A stretch of DNA of 64,000 bases, taken from assembly GCF_001692445.1 (NCBI RefSeq), contig NZ_MAQA01000018.1:18415-82414 (forward strand), read 5' to 3'. This stretch comes from Oerskovia enterophila. Its GTDB lineage: Bacteria; Actinomycetota; Actinomycetes; Actinomycetales; Cellulomonadaceae. A program made the position numbers and the translations under genes. The notes beneath the pieces are model-generated. The model did no database searches. It saw only the letters and a list, made by a program, of their open reading frames with translations, and was not told the origin of the DNA. This document shows, one piece after another, positions 35,640 through 46,060 of this stretch (position 1 is the first letter of the stretch; each line of letters begins with the position of its first letter).

Positions 35640-36001
35640 GCGTCCGCCGTCCGTTGGCCCCACCGGGTCACTGCACGCTTGAGACAGGACGCAAGGTCCT
35701 GATCGAGCTGAGCGAAGTCGCTGGACGCCGATGCGGGAAGAGCTCGGACCACCACGCGGGTCTGCGGCGGGAGCGCATCCAGGTACGACTGCGAGGCGGC
35801 GCGCAGACGCCGCTTCACCTTGTTCCGGTGCACGGCGTTGCCCACAGCCTTGGATACGACAAAACCGACCTGTGGTGGCCCGTCTCCCCCAGAATCCTGG
35901 GTGAGATGAACCACCACGGTCGATCGTCCCGCGCGCACGCCGCTGCGCACCGCCCGTTCAAAATCTACGGAACGGCGCATGCGGTGCGCCGCGGGCAGCA
36001 C
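35636..36001 (-). CDS. rnpA: ribonuclease P protein component
   Basis: 121 residues from GTG 36001. The RnpA signature starts M-R-R-S-V-D-F-E-R-A-V-R-S-G and contains V-G-F-V-V-S-K-A-V-G-N-A-V-H-R-N-K-V-K-R, the RNR-like RNA-binding motif. It binds the RNase P RNA to mature tRNA 5' ends. It follows rpmH by six bases and overlaps yidD. The usual operon order rpmH-rnpA-yidD-yidC is kept. Confidence 0.96.
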   Translation of the reverse strand: MLPAAHRMRRSVDFERAVRSGVRAGRSTVVVHLTQDSGGDGPPQVGFVVSKAVGNAVHRNKVKRRLRAASQSYLDALPPQTRVVVRALPASASSDFAQLDQDLASCLKRAVTRWGQRTADA

Positions 36002-36007
36002 CTGCTG

Positions 36008-36145
36008 TCAGGCAGAGAGCTCGGCGCGGCCCTTGCGACGACGGGCAGCCAGGATGGCGCGGCCGGCGCGGGTGCGCATACGCAGCCGGAAACCGTGGGT
36101 CTTCGCACGGCGCCGGTTGTTCGGCTGGAAAGTCCGCTTGCTCAC
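36008..36145 (-). CDS. rpmH: 50S ribosomal protein L34
   Basis: 45 residues from GTG 36145: [20 protein letters not shown], then [20 protein letters not shown], the complete L34 signature. It is a small basic protein of the large subunit. It is the first gene of the operon leading away from dnaA and is divergent from dnaA, as in nearly all bacteria. A T-A-C-C-T spacer separates the start from a weak ribosome site. Confidence 0.98.
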   Translation of the reverse strand: MSKRTFQPNNRRRAKTHGFRLRMRTRAGRAILAARRRKGRAELSA

Positions 36146-36635
36146 GAGGTACTCCAAGAACGTCGGGGAGGTACACCGTCTATGTCCTCGACGATGCAGT
36201 GCTACAGCTGGAAGAGATGCAGTTCTGCATCCCAGCCGTCCGTGTACCCGCCACGATGTGTCCGTGGATTCGCCCCCGTGAGGGCGCGCGAAAGTACCTG
36301 GAACGGCTGTATGACGTTACGCCGCGGGACCCCCTCGGGTCAAACCCGGGCTGGAACGCGTCGAGCCTGTCATGATATGTCGTGCGGTAGCCGATACGTC
36401 TAGGCTGGCTGCGCGACTGCGGTTCCTCCAGCGCGCACCGTTCCGACCGCCGCCCGGCGCGACGCAGGTTCGGACGATTCGCTGGTCGCACGTCGTCAGC
36501 ACCCCACCGACACCGGAAGAGCGCTCTGCTAGCAGCCCACAGGTTGTGGAAAACTATGTGGATAACCGGTCTGCGTGGCACACTCCAGAGCGGTCCTGCT
36601 CCTCATGCTCCACCCGACGACGAAGGAATCACCTG
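36146..36635. other. gene-free divergent interval rpmH / dnaA
   Basis: 490 bases with no supported gene. It contains an imperfect hairpin (36207-36236: GCTGG...GATGCA/TGCATC...CCAGC), a possible dnaA -10 (TAGGCT near 36408) and two DnaA boxes (36545-36565) close to dnaA, probably for autoregulation. Confidence 0.6.
36545..36565. promoter_or_regulatory. two DnaA boxes upstream of dnaA
   Basis: TGTGGAAAA (36545-36553, 8 of 9) and TGTGGATAA (36557-36565, perfect complement of TTATCCACA), 12 bp apart and about 70 bases before the dnaA start. Confidence 0.75.
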
Positions 36636-38060
36636 GTGCCCCACCCTGACGAGAACATCACTGATGTCTGGGCACAGACGATTGCCGTCCTCGAGGCCAG
36701 CCCCGACATGACGCCGCGGCAGATCGCTTTCATCAAGCTCGCGAAGCCTCTGGCGATCCTCGACGACACCGTCTTCATCGCCGTCCCTCACGAGCAGACC
36801 CGCACCTACCTCGAGACGCGCGTGCGCGACGAGCTCGTCTCTGCGATGTCCGGCGCCCTCGGGCGTGACGTCCGGTTCGGCATCACGGTCGATCCTGAGC
36901 TCAGCTCCGAGCCGCCGTCCCCCGCCGCGCTCACGGCGAGCTCGCCCGAACCGATGCCTCTGCGCACCGAGGTCGAGCACGAGCGCCCCCTGCCCGCTCC
37001 CTCCCCGCAGCGTCCTCCCGCCGAGCCGACCAGGCTGAACCCGAAGTACATCTTCGAGACGTTCGTCATCGGCTCCTCGAACAGGTTCGCGCACGCTGCC
37101 GCGGTCGCGGTCGCCGAGGCACCCGCCAAGGCCTACAACCCCCTCTTCATCTACGGGCAGTCCGGCCTCGGCAAGACGCACCTCCTGCACGCGATCGGCC
37201 ACTACGCGCACAACCTGTACCCAAACGTCCGCGTGCGCTACGTGAACTCCGAGGAGTTCACCAACGACTTCATCAACTCGATCAGCGAGGGCAAGGCCGG
37301 GACGTTCCAGCGGCGCTACCGCGACGTCGACGTGCTCCTGATCGACGACATCCAGTTCCTGCAGGGCAAGGAACAGACGATGGAGGAGTTCTTCCACACC
37401 TTCAACGCGCTGCACAACGCCAACAAGCAGCTCGTCATCACCTCGGACCTCCCACCCAAGCAGCTCAACGGCTTCGAGGACCGTCTGCGCAGCAGGTTCG
37501 AGTGGGGCCTCATCACGGACGTCCAGCCCCCGGACCTCGAGACCCGCATCGCCATCCTGCGCAAGAAGGCTGCGAGCGAGCGGCTCGCGGCGCCGGCCGA
37601 CGTCCTGTCCTACATCGGTTCCAAGATCTCCACGAACATCCGTGAGCTCGAGGGGGCACTCATCCGTGTGACGGCCTTCGCGAACCTCAACCGCCAGCAG
37701 GTGGACCTCGCCCTCGCCGAGATCGTCCTCAAGGACCTCATCACCGACGACGACGCGTCCGAGATCACCCCGGCAAGCGTGATCGCGCAGACCGCTGCGT
37801 ACTTCGGCCTGACGATCGAGGACCTCTGCGGAAGCTCACGCTCCAGGGTCCTCGTCACGGCTCGTCAGATCGCCATGTACCTGTGCCGTGAGCTCACCGA
37901 CCTGTCGCTCCCGAAGATCGGCCAGCAGTTCGGCGGCCGCGACCACACCACGGTCATGCACGCGAACCGGAAGATCACCGAGCAGATGGCCGAGCGCCGG
38001 TCGACGTACAACCAGGTGACCGAGCTGACGAGCAGGATCAAGCAGCAGCACCGAGGCTGA
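36636..38060 (+). CDS. dnaA: chromosomal replication initiator protein DnaA
   Basis: About 474 residues from GTG 36636 behind GAAGGAA. Domain I (1-85) begins [21 protein letters not shown] Pro-rich domain II (about 88-135) follows. Domain III (AAA+) has Walker A G-Q-S-G-L-G-K-T at 174-181, Walker B L-L-I-D-D (about 234-238) and sensor regions. Domain IV (about 380-474) has the DnaA-box recognition signature [11 protein letters not shown]. It binds and opens oriC. The longer in-frame reading upstream is rejected because it crosses the promoter and DnaA boxes. Confidence 0.98.
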   Translation: MPHPDENITDVWAQTIAVLEASPDMTPRQIAFIKLAKPLAILDDTVFIAVPHEQTRTYLETRVRDELVSAMSGALGRDVRFGITVDPELSSEPPSPAALTASSPEPMPLRTEVEHERPLPAPSPQRPPAEPTRLNPKYIFETFVIGSSNRFAHAAAVAVAEAPAKAYNPLFIYGQSGLGKTHLLHAIGHYAHNLYPNVRVRYVNSEEFTNDFINSISEGKAGTFQRRYRDVDVLLIDDIQFLQGKEQTMEEFFHTFNALHNANKQLVITSDLPPKQLNGFEDRLRSRFEWGLITDVQPPDLETRIAILRKKAASERLAAPADVLSYIGSKISTNIRELEGALIRVTAFANLNRQQVDLALAEIVLKDLITDDDASEITPASVIAQTAAYFGLTIEDLCGSSRSRVLVTARQIAMYLCRELTDLSLPKIGQQFGGRDHTTVMHANRKITEQMAERRSTYNQVTELTSRIKQQHRG

Positions 38061-39416
38061 CGCCGCCAGACGACAACACCGACGGACGACACCGTCCACC
38101 GCCCTCAGTCGGCAGGCAGGGGAGGGCGTGGTCCCCGATCACGCGGCAACGCACTCTCGGTACCCCTGCCGGCGCAGCGCGACCCCTGCCACGGGCCGGA
38201 GCGCACCTGCCCGCTCACAGTCCACAGGTAACTGGAGCGCAGGCCTTTAGCACCCGTCACCATCCGTCAACGGCGTGCCGAGCCCGACGGCGGAGGCCCT
38301 CGATCACGACCGATCACCATCGAGCGTCCTCCCGATGCCCGCCGCCCCGCGCCCCGCGCCCGTCAGTTGGCACCTCTCGGCGACCAGCAAGGTCCGGCAG
38401 ATCACCGCACCCCCGGCACGACGGAGGTCGACCACGACAAGCACTCGCGATGCGGCGCACGGACCCTCGACTCCCGGTCGACGCGCCCGGCCGCCGCTAC
38501 CGGCGCTCCGTCGCATCGAGCAACTGTTCGCCCGTTATGCGGCTTATGAGGTTTCTTGGTCGGTCCTCGGCGACGACCCGCCTTCCATGTGCGCAGGGAC
38601 GCGCGGGCACTCACCACGACCGCTGTCTCCGTCCCCGACGGCCTCGACCGACGCACACTGCCCGCGAGCTCTTGTGTACAAGCCGCACGGAGGGGGCCGC
38701 CATCCCCAGAGTTGTCCACAGGGGCTGGGGGTATGTCCACCAGCGACTCATCCCTGTCCCCAGAAGTGGACCACTGCGTCCCCAATCCCCTGTGTACAAG
38801 CCACTCTGTCCTGTGTACGGCTCGTCCTGCCGCGCCCTCAACTCACAAGCTTGTGCACGTGCCTGTGGATAACTGTGGACGAAGGGGCACATCGTGTGGA
38901 CAGAGGAGACCTCACCGGTGGACGGCGAGCTGTGGACAACTGGTCGTCAACAGTGCCTCCGATTTACCCACAGGCCCGTCCCCGGTTCATCCACATGGAA
39001 AAAGGGCACTTGACCTGGGAAGAGACCGCTTTTCCACACTTTGCACAGCACCGATGACTACGACGAATGATCTCTAACCAGGAAAAATCCACACGCCTTC
39101 ATCTGGTCCCGAGAGCTCAACGCTGCCCCATCTCGCACGTGTGACCGCCGTCACAGAGAAGCCGAGAAGCGCGCACTGCACAAGCGCTCGAGATCGCTCG
39201 CTCACGAGCGTGCCAGAGGTACCGCACCCGGCGCAGACTCGCGTAGGGTTCATGCGGGCACGACCCGAGCGAGGTCTCGTCCTCCCCGACGACGAGGAGG
39301 CCGGCAGAGCGCCGTGACGTGCGTGCAGAGTTCTGCACAGACACTCTCCGGACCTGTGCACCGCGCGGTGGAGTGCCTGACATGTGAAGATCGATCCATG
39401 GACGAGAGGGTGTGGG
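38061..39416. other. 1,356-base gene-free interval dnaA / dnaN
   Basis: No coding sequence is credible on either strand. The first 580 bases hold only isolated half-boxes (for example TCCACAGG near 38220). The array of DnaA boxes starts near 38670 and ends near 39093. The last 300 bases up to dnaN carry the dnaN promoter region (a TAGGGT element near 39243). Confidence 0.85.
38660..39100. other. oriC: origin of chromosomal replication, oriC
   Basis: Boxes read directly: perfect TTGTCCACA 38712-38720; TGTGTACAA 38791-38799; perfect TGTGGATAA 38864-38872; TGTGGACGA 38874-38882; TGTGGACAG 38895-38903; perfect TGTGGACAA 38931-38939; TTACCCACA 38964-38972; TCATCCACA 38987-38995; TTTTCCACA 39030-39038; and AAATCCACA 39085-39093. 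The position between dnaA and dnaN is the actinobacterial norm. Short A/T-rich runs (TGGAAAAAGG near 39000, GGAAAAATCC near 39085) are candidates for unwinding. Boundaries are approximate. Confidence 0.93.
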
Positions 39417-40547
39417 ATGAAGTTCCGGGTTGAGCGTGATGTCCTGGCCGACGCTGTGACGTGGACGGCCCGTACGTTGCCGACCCGACCTCCTGCTCCC
39501 GTCCTCGCGGGCGTGCGCATCGAGGCCGACGCCGTCGGGACGATCGGTCTGTCGAGCTTCGACTACGAGGTCTCCGCACGTTCGGAGATCCCCGCGGAGG
39601 TCACCGAGCCGGGCACGGTCCTGGTCTCCGGCCGACTCCTGGCGGAGATCTCCCGAGCCCTGCCCGCCAAGCCCGTCGACTTCGCGGTCGAGGGCAACAA
39701 GGTCATCGTGACCTGTGGAGCGAGCCGCTTCACGCTCCTCACCATGCCCGTCGAGGACTACCCGGCCCTGCCCGCGATGCCGGAGCTCTCGGGCACCGTG
39801 TCGGGCGACGAGCTGACGCACGCCGTCGCCCAGGTGACGGTCGCCGCGAGCCGTGACGACACGCTCCCGCTCCTGACGGGCGTGCGCATGGAGATCGAGG
39901 GCGAGCGCATCACGCTGCTCGCGACCGACCGCTACCGCCTCGCGCTGCGTGAGCTCACGTGGACCCCCGGCACCCCCGACTTCAGCGCCGTCGCGCTGGT
40001 CCGTGCCCGCACGCTCAACGACGTCGCCAAGTCGCTCGGGAGCTCGGGCCTGGTCAACGTGGGTCTCACGGCCGGTACGGGCGTCGACCTCATCGGCTTC
40101 GAGGCCGGCGGTCGCCACACGACCTCCCAGCTCGTGGACGGCGACTACCCCGCGGTCCGTCGCCTGTTCCCCGACGAGACACCGATCCACGCGGTCATGG
40201 CGACCGCTCCGCTGATCGACGCGGCCAAGCGCGTGTCCCTCGTGGCCGAGCGCAACACGCCGATCCGGCTGTCCTTCACGGACGGCCAGGTCGTCCTGGA
40301 CGCCGGCCAGGGGGACGACGCGCAGGCGTCCGAGGCCCTGGAGGCGGTGCTCGTGGGCGAGGAGATCTCGGTCGCGTTCAACCCGCAGTTCCTGCTGGAC
40401 GGGCTCGGGGCCCTGGGGACGGACTTCGTCCGCCTCAGCTTCACGCACCCGAACAAGCCGGTGGAGTTCACCGGTCAGGAGTCGCTGGACGGCGAGGACT
40501 CCTCGCACTACCGCTACCTGCTGGTCCCCATCCGCTTCGCGAGCTAG
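39417..40547 (+). CDS. dnaN: DNA polymerase III beta subunit (sliding clamp)
   Basis: 376 residues from ATG 39417 (MKFRVERDVLADAV), downstream of GAGAGGG. An upstream in-frame start adds an atypical 11 residues and is rejected. Three clamp domains of about 120 residues each are recognisable. The C-terminal end Y-R-Y-L-L-V-P-I-R matches the Y-x-x-M/L-P-x-R terminus of clamps. It tethers the polymerase and recruits repair proteins. It is followed after 49 bases by gnd. Confidence 0.97.
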   Translation: MKFRVERDVLADAVTWTARTLPTRPPAPVLAGVRIEADAVGTIGLSSFDYEVSARSEIPAEVTEPGTVLVSGRLLAEISRALPAKPVDFAVEGNKVIVTCGASRFTLLTMPVEDYPALPAMPELSGTVSGDELTHAVAQVTVAASRDDTLPLLTGVRMEIEGERITLLATDRYRLALRELTWTPGTPDFSAVALVRARTLNDVAKSLGSSGLVNVGLTAGTGVDLIGFEAGGRHTTSQLVDGDYPAVRRLFPDETPIHAVMATAPLIDAAKRVSLVAERNTPIRLSFTDGQVVLDAGQGDDAQASEALEAVLVGEEISVAFNPQFLLDGLGALGTDFVRLSFTHPNKPVEFTGQESLDGEDSSHYRYLLVPIRFAS

Positions 40548-40596
40548 CAGGGGCCGGCCCGCGCAGTACACGAGCTCAACGGCACGGAGGCACGCG

Positions 40597-41499
40597 ATGG
40601 TCACGCACATCGGTCTGGTCGGACTCGGCAAGATGGGCGCGAACATGCGTTCGCGCCTGCGTGCCGGCGGCATCGAGGTCACGGGCTTCGACCGCAACCC
40701 GGACGTCTCGGACGTCGCGACGCTGGCAGAGCTGGTCGAGGCACTTCCGGCCGGGCAGCGGGTCGTGTGGGTCATGGTTCCCTCGGGGCCCATCACCCGC
40801 GGGGTGGTCACCGAGCTGGGCGAGCTGCTGACGAGCGGCGACGTGGTCGTCGAGGGCGGGAACTCCCACTTCTCGGACGACGCCGAGCACGCCGCACAGC
40901 TCGCGCCCCGTGGCATCGGCTACCTGGACGTCGGCGTCTCGGGCGGTGTCTGGGGCCTCGAGAACGGGTACGGGCTCATGGTGGGCGGCGACGCCGTTCT
41001 CGTCGAGGACGTGATGCCGGTCTTCGACGCGCTGCGCCCGGACGGGCCGCGCGACGAGGGGTTCGTCCATGCCGGGGCCGTCGGCGCGGGGCACTACGCC
41101 AAGATGGTCCACAACGGCATCGAGTACGGACTCATGCAGGCCTACGCCGAGGGCTACGAGCTCCTCGAGGCCAAGGACATCGTGACGGACGTCCCGGGCA
41201 CCCTCAAGGCCTGGACGCGCGGCACGGTCGTCAGGTCCTGGCTGCTCGACCTCCTGGTCAAGGCGCTCGAGGAGGACCCCGAGCTGGGCGCGATCAGCGA
41301 CTGGGTCGAGGACTCGGGCGAGGGCCGCTGGACCGTGGACGAGGCGATCGACAGCGCGGTTCCGCTGCCGGTCATCTCGGCAGCGCTCTTCGCGCGCTTC
41401 GCGTCGCGGCAGGGCGCGTCGCCCGCGATGAAGGCGGTCGCGGCGCTGCGCCAGCAGTTCGGCGGGCACGCGGTCAAGCCCGCGGGCCCGGCCTCCTGA
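40597..41499 (+). CDS. gnd: 6-phosphogluconate dehydrogenase, decarboxylating (short form)
   Basis: 300 residues from ATG 40597 behind ACGGAGG. The Rossmann motif is I-G-L-V-G-L-G-K-M-G-A-N-M (5-17). The substrate loop is D-V-G-V-S-G-G-V-W-G, and the catalytic region is G-A-G-H-Y-A-K-M-V-H-N-G-I-E-Y, with the Lys and Asn of the family. The short (about 300-residue) form is usually NAD-preferring, but specificity cannot be proven here. It makes ribulose 5-phosphate in the pentose phosphate pathway. Its place between dnaN and recF is a known actinobacterial feature. Confidence 0.95.
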   Translation: MVTHIGLVGLGKMGANMRSRLRAGGIEVTGFDRNPDVSDVATLAELVEALPAGQRVVWVMVPSGPITRGVVTELGELLTSGDVVVEGGNSHFSDDAEHAAQLAPRGIGYLDVGVSGGVWGLENGYGLMVGGDAVLVEDVMPVFDALRPDGPRDEGFVHAGAVGAGHYAKMVHNGIEYGLMQAYAEGYELLEAKDIVTDVPGTLKAWTRGTVVRSWLLDLLVKALEEDPELGAISDWVEDSGEGRWTVDEAIDSAVPLPVISAALFARFASRQGASPAMKAVAALRQQFGGHAVKPAGPAS

Positions 41500-41678
41500 C
41501 GGGTCCGGTCTCTCCTGCCCGACGCTGCCTCGCACCTCGCGCGCACAACCTCTGGTCGAGGCGTCACACTGGTGGGAGCACCTTCCTGACCGTCGTGTCC
41601 ACAGCCGCTCCCTGCCCTGTGGACGAAGATCGCCTCGTCGACCTCGTCGACCTCGTCGACCGCAAGCCGTAGGACCAG

Positions 41679-42893
41679 ATGTACATCTCCCACCTCTCCC
41701 TCGCGGACTTCCGTTCGTACACCTCCGTCGACGTCGAGCTCGAGCCCGGCGTGAACGCCTTCGTCGGGCCCAACGGCCAGGGAAAGACGAACCTCGTCGA
41801 GGCGATCGGATACGTCGCGACGCTCGGCAGCCACCGCGTCCCGTCGGACGCGGCCCTGGTCCGTGCCGGCGCGTCGCGGGCCGTGATCCGTACGAGGATC
41901 GTCCGCGGGGACCGGGCGAGCACGGTCGAGATCGAGATCACCCCGGGCAAGGCGAACCGGGCGAGGATCAACCGAGCACCGGCGAGCCGGCCCCGGGACG
42001 TGCTCGGCATCGCTCGCACGGTGCTGTTCGCCCCCGAGGACCTGGCCCTCGTCAAGGGCGACCCGGACGGTCGACGCAAGTTCCTCGACCAGCTCGCGGT
42101 GCTCCTGGTCCCACGGTTCGCGGGCGTCCTGAGCGACTACGACCGAGTCCTGCGGCAGCGCAGCGCGCTCCTCAAGTCGGCAGGGGGTGCCATGCGTGCC
42201 TCGCGGTCGCAGTCGCCGGACCTGCGCACGCTCGACGTCTGGGACGCCAAGCTCGCGGCGACCGGTGCAGAGATCATCGCCTTGCGCCTCCAGCTCGTCG
42301 AGGCGCTGCAGCCGTACGTGGCGGCAGCCTACGAGCAGGTGAGCTCCGGTCAAGGAGAGGCGCACGTCGCGTACCGCTCCTCTCTCGCGGCCGCGCTCGA
42401 GGAGGCGAGCGACGTCGTCGGGCAGGAAGGGCAGGCCCTGAGCGTCGCCGAGCTCGAGGCCCAGCTCCTGACCGCCATGACCTCCTTGCGCAGCAAGGAG
42501 ATCGACCGCGGGGTGTGCCTCGTCGGGCCGCACCGCGACGACCTGGTCCTGACGCTCGGCGGCCTGCCGGCCAAGGGGTACGCGAGCCACGGCGAGTCGT
42601 GGTCGTTCGCGCTCGCCCTGCGCCTCGCCTCGTACCGGCTGCTCACGGACGGGGCGCCCCAGGCGTCGGGCTCGCTCCTGTGGTCGCCGGACTGGGGGCC
42701 CGACGGCGAGCCCGTCCTGCTGCTCGACGACGTGTTCGCCGAGCTCGACGTGCGCCGCCGCGACCGGCTCGCGGACCTGGTCGCCGGGGCCAACCAGGTC
42801 ATCATCACGGCTGCGGTGCCCGACGACGTCCCGGCCCAGCTCCAGGGGCTGCGGCTCGACGTCCTCGACGGGCAGGTGACCCGTCGTGCGTGA
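41679..42893 (+). CDS. recF: DNA replication and repair protein RecF
   Basis: 404 residues from ATG 41679. Walker A is G-P-N-G-Q-G-K-T at 30-37. The ABC-type signature and Walker B lie near the end ([12 protein letters not shown]). The start [14 protein letters not shown] is typical. It binds ATP and gapped DNA to load RecA with RecO and RecR. It overlaps the next gene by 8 bases (GTG at 42886). The 179 bases before it contain a 25-codon reading frame with a repeated CTCGTCGAC, probably not a gene. Confidence 0.96.
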   Translation: MYISHLSLADFRSYTSVDVELEPGVNAFVGPNGQGKTNLVEAIGYVATLGSHRVPSDAALVRAGASRAVIRTRIVRGDRASTVEIEITPGKANRARINRAPASRPRDVLGIARTVLFAPEDLALVKGDPDGRRKFLDQLAVLLVPRFAGVLSDYDRVLRQRSALLKSAGGAMRASRSQSPDLRTLDVWDAKLAATGAEIIALRLQLVEALQPYVAAAYEQVSSGQGEAHVAYRSSLAAALEEASDVVGQEGQALSVAELEAQLLTAMTSLRSKEIDRGVCLVGPHRDDLVLTLGGLPAKGYASHGESWSFALALRLASYRLLTDGAPQASGSLLWSPDWGPDGEPVLLLDDVFAELDVRRRDRLADLVAGANQVIITAAVPDDVPAQLQGLRLDVLDGQVTRRA

Positions 42894-43479
42894 CCGGGGC
42901 CAGGACCCGGACGAGGACGCCGCCGGCCACGAGGACGACGAGCCCGCACGTCCCGCAGGCCTGCCCGTGGGCGAGGTCGTCGACCTGACCCCTCCGGCCC
43001 AGGTAGCGCGCGAGGCGCTCAACCGGGCCCGGGCCGCTGCCCGGGCCAAGGGCATCCGTCCCGGGCAGCCCTCCCGGCGGATCCTGGCCGACCCTCCCCC
43101 GTCGTCGGGGGCCCGACCCGGTGGGCGCGACCCCCAGACGTTCGGTGCGGTCGTCCAGCGGCTGCTCCACGAGCGGGGGTGGGTGCAGGACGTGTCGGTC
43201 GGCGGGGTGATCGGGCGCTGGCGCGAGGTGGTCGGCGACCAGGTGGCCGACCACTGCGTGCCCGAGACCTTCGAGGACAAGGTCCTCGTGGTCCGCGCGG
43301 ACTCGACCGCATGGGCGACCCAGGTCAAGCTGCTGACCCCCCGTCTGCTCGAGCGGCTGGCGCAGGAGGTCGGTGAGGGAGTGGTCGAGACCGTGACCGT
43401 CCTGGGGCCGGCGGGGCCCAGCTTCCGGCGCGGTCCCAAGACCGTCCGTGGCCGTGGCCCGCGCGACACCTACGGCTGA
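42886..43479 (+). CDS. DUF721/DciA family protein (probable DnaB helicase operator)
   Basis: 197 residues from GTG 42886, overlapping recF. The first 90 residues are charged and Pro-rich. The DUF721 core covers about 92-170: [17 protein letters not shown] and [16 protein letters not shown]. DciA proteins assist loading of DnaB in bacteria that lack DnaC/DnaI, which fits this genome's DnaB. The position between recF and gyrB corresponds to M. tuberculosis Rv0004. Here the basic tail ends with G-R-G-P-R-D-T-Y-G. Confidence 0.92.
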   Translation: MRDRGQDPDEDAAGHEDDEPARPAGLPVGEVVDLTPPAQVAREALNRARAAARAKGIRPGQPSRRILADPPPSSGARPGGRDPQTFGAVVQRLLHERGWVQDVSVGGVIGRWREVVGDQVADHCVPETFEDKVLVVRADSTAWATQVKLLTPRLLERLAQEVGEGVVETVTVLGPAGPSFRRGPKTVRGRGPRDTYG

Positions 43480-43624
43480 TCGCGAGGGCGATTCGTCACG
43501 ATATGACGGTCGCGCGCCGTGCGCGGGCAAGGCTGTCGGCGAACAGATCCACCGACCTGTGGAGAACCTTGTGGAGAACTCGCTCCGAAGGGCTCATAAT
43601 CCGCTGTTTTGGCTGCCTCCCAGG

Positions 43625-43630
43625 TAGAAT
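43625..43630 (+). promoter_or_regulatory. possible -10 element of gyrB
   Basis: TAGAAT, with G/T-rich sequence (CTGTTTTGG) about 17-20 bases upstream. Transcription would start about 130 bases before gyrB. Confidence 0.45.
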
Positions 43631-43761
43631 GGTGAGGTCATTCCGGGTCACTCCGCGCGCGCCGACTGGCACGCGCGCGAGCCGGAACCGATGAGCCGTG
43701 CAGCGATCCTCCCCAGCGGGTGAACCTGTCGCGTGCAAGATGACGAGGAGCGCTTCCGCCC

Positions 43762-45864
43762 GTGGCAGAGCACACAGACAACGTCCCTTCGAGCCTGCCC
43801 CCGGAGAGCGGTGGAGGTCCCGGCCTGGACCAGGACCCTTCGGGCGGCACGTACGACGCGAGCAACATCACCGTCCTCGAAGGGCTCGAGGCCGTCCGCA
43901 AGCGACCCGGTATGTACATCGGCTCGACCGGTGAGCGAGGGCTCCACCACCTGGTGTACGAGGTTGTGGACAACTCTGTGGACGAAGCCCTCGCGGGCTA
44001 CGCCGACACGATCGACGTGACACTTCTGGCCGACGGAGGTGTACGCGTCACCGACAACGGCCGCGGTATCCCCGTCGCCATCCACCCGACCGAGGGCAAG
44101 CCCACGGTCGAGGTCGTCATGACGATCCTGCACGCCGGCGGGAAGTTCGGCGGGGGCGGCTACGCGGTCTCCGGTGGACTGCACGGCGTGGGCATCTCGG
44201 TCGTCAACGCGTTGTCGCGCAAGGTCCAGACGGTGATCAAGCGTGACGGCCACGTCTGGAGCCAGAACTTCAAGGACGGCGGCAAGACCGACGGGCCCCT
44301 CGTCGAGGGCGAGGCCACCACGGAGACCGGCACGACGCAGACGTTCTGGCCGGACCCGGAGATCTTCGAGACGACCGAGTTCGACTTCGAGACTCTCCGC
44401 TCGCGCTTCCAGCAGTACGCGTTCCTCAACAAGGGGCTGCGCATCACGCTCACGGACGAGCGCCGTCAGTTCCTGGACACCGACGACGAGGTCACGGGCC
44501 AGGTCTCGGACCCCGCCGAGGACCTCGTCGCGGCCCCCGAGGGGGAGGACGAGTTCAAGCCCCGCGTGGTGTCGTACAAGTACGACGAGGGGCTGGTGGA
44601 CTACGTCAAGCACCTCAACGCGGCCAAGAAGGTCGAGCTGATCCACGACGAGATCATCGACTTCGAGTCCGAGGACAAGGAGCGGCGCATCTCGGTCGAG
44701 ATCGCGCTCCAGTGGACCAGCGCCTACTCCGAGTCCGTGCACACGTTCGCCAACACGATCTCGACGACCGAGGGCGGCACGCACGAGGAGGGCTTCCGTG
44801 CGGCCATGACCTCGCTCGTCAACGAGTACGCGCGGGCCAAGGCCATCATCAAGGAGAAGGACGACAACCTCACGGGCGACGACATCCGCGAGGGCCTCAC
44901 GGCCGTCCTGTCGATCAAGCTCGGCGAACCCCAGTTCGAGGGCCAGACGAAGACCAAGCTCGGCAACACCGAGGCCAAGTCGTTCGTGCAGCGCGTCGTC
45001 CGCTCGCAGCTCACGGACTGGTTCGACTCGCACCCGACCGAGGCGCGCGACATCATCCGCAAGGCCATCCAGGCCTCGCAGGCGCGGCTCGCCGCCCGCA
45101 AGGCGCGCGAGGCGACGCGACGCAAGGGGCTCCTCGAGTCCGGCGGCATGCCGGGCAAGCTCAAGGACTGCCAGTCCAACCGGCCCGAGGAGTGCGAGGT
45201 CTTCATCGTCGAGGGTGACTCGGCAGGCGGCTCGGCCGTCCGTGGACGCAACCCGCACAACCAGGCGATCCTCCCGCTGCGAGGCAAGATCCTCAACGTC
45301 GAGCGCGCACGCCTCGACCGTGCGCTGGGCAACAACGAGGTCCAGGCGCTCATCACGGCGTTCGGCACGGGCATCGGCGAGGACTTCGACATCGCCAAGC
45401 TGAGGTACCACAAGATCGTCCTCATGGCGGACGCCGACGTCGACGGCCAGCACATCTGCACGCTGCTGCTGACGCTGCTCTTCCGGTACATGCGCCCGCT
45501 GATCGAGCACGGCCACGTGTACCTCGCGCAGCCGCCGCTCTACCGCCTCAAGTGGTCCAACGCGCCGCACGACTACGTCTACTCCGACCGGGAGCGCGAC
45601 GCGTTCCTGCTCGCGGGTCAGGCCGCGGGCAAGCGCATCCCCAAGGAGAACGGGATCCAGCGCTACAAGGGTCTCGGCGAGATGGACTACTCGGAGCTGT
45701 GGGACACGACCATGGACCCCGAGCACCGCACGCTCAACCAGGTCACGCTCGACGACGCGGCCGCCGCGGACGAGATCTTCTCGATCCTCATGGGCGAGGA
45801 CGTCGAGTCGCGCCGGAACTTCATCCAGCGCAACGCCAAGGACGTGAGGTTCCTGGACATCTAG
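43762..45864 (+). CDS. gyrB: DNA gyrase subunit B
   Basis: 700 residues from GTG 43762. The GHKL ATPase domain has [12 protein letters not shown] and [13 protein letters not shown], where Glu is the catalytic base, then D-N-G-R-G-I-P-V and [21 protein letters not shown] has E-G-D-S-A-G-G-S-A and D-A-D-V-D-G-Q-H-I. The C-terminus [12 protein letters not shown] is typical. It supplies ATP-driven negative supercoiling with GyrA. A large inverted repeat follows the stop codon. Confidence 0.98.
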   Translation: MAEHTDNVPSSLPPESGGGPGLDQDPSGGTYDASNITVLEGLEAVRKRPGMYIGSTGERGLHHLVYEVVDNSVDEALAGYADTIDVTLLADGGVRVTDNGRGIPVAIHPTEGKPTVEVVMTILHAGGKFGGGGYAVSGGLHGVGISVVNALSRKVQTVIKRDGHVWSQNFKDGGKTDGPLVEGEATTETGTTQTFWPDPEIFETTEFDFETLRSRFQQYAFLNKGLRITLTDERRQFLDTDDEVTGQVSDPAEDLVAAPEGEDEFKPRVVSYKYDEGLVDYVKHLNAAKKVELIHDEIIDFESEDKERRISVEIALQWTSAYSESVHTFANTISTTEGGTHEEGFRAAMTSLVNEYARAKAIIKEKDDNLTGDDIREGLTAVLSIKLGEPQFEGQTKTKLGNTEAKSFVQRVVRSQLTDWFDSHPTEARDIIRKAIQASQARLAARKAREATRRKGLLESGGMPGKLKDCQSNRPEECEVFIVEGDSAGGSAVRGRNPHNQAILPLRGKILNVERARLDRALGNNEVQALITAFGTGIGEDFDIAKLRYHKIVLMADADVDGQHICTLLLTLLFRYMRPLIEHGHVYLAQPPLYRLKWSNAPHDYVYSDRERDAFLLAGQAAGKRIPKENGIQRYKGLGEMDYSELWDTTMDPEHRTLNQVTLDDAAAADEIFSILMGEDVESRRNFIQRNAKDVRFLDI

Positions 45865-45943
45865 CGGGTAGGACGTGGTCGGTGGCGAAGGACGGCCGGG
45901 TGGAAGACCCGGCCGTCCGCGCGCCGACCACGACCTACCGCGC
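45864..45943. terminator. 80-bp inverted repeat between gyrB and gyrA
   Basis: The inner stem GGACGGCCGGGT/ACCCGGCCGTCC (45890-45901 with 45907-45918) has a 5-base loop. An outer stem CGTGGTCGG/CCGACCACG (45874-45882 with 45924-45932) continues after one mismatch into GGTAGG/CCTACC. It starts at the last base of the gyrB stop. It could be a terminator, an attenuator or a cruciform. Confidence 0.7.
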
Positions 45944-46060
45944 GACGACACGGCGGACGGCCCACCAGGAGACCTTCACGGTCGACCGGGCGTGCTTCCT
46001 CCGAGCCGCGACGACAGCTTCACCACACAGCAGGACCACGACAGGACGAGGTAGACGACG

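Noticed and set aside
43960..43990. DnaA-box-like sequences in gyrB
   Set aside because: They encode the conserved ATPase motif V-V-D-N-S-V-D-E, so the match is explained by protein constraint.
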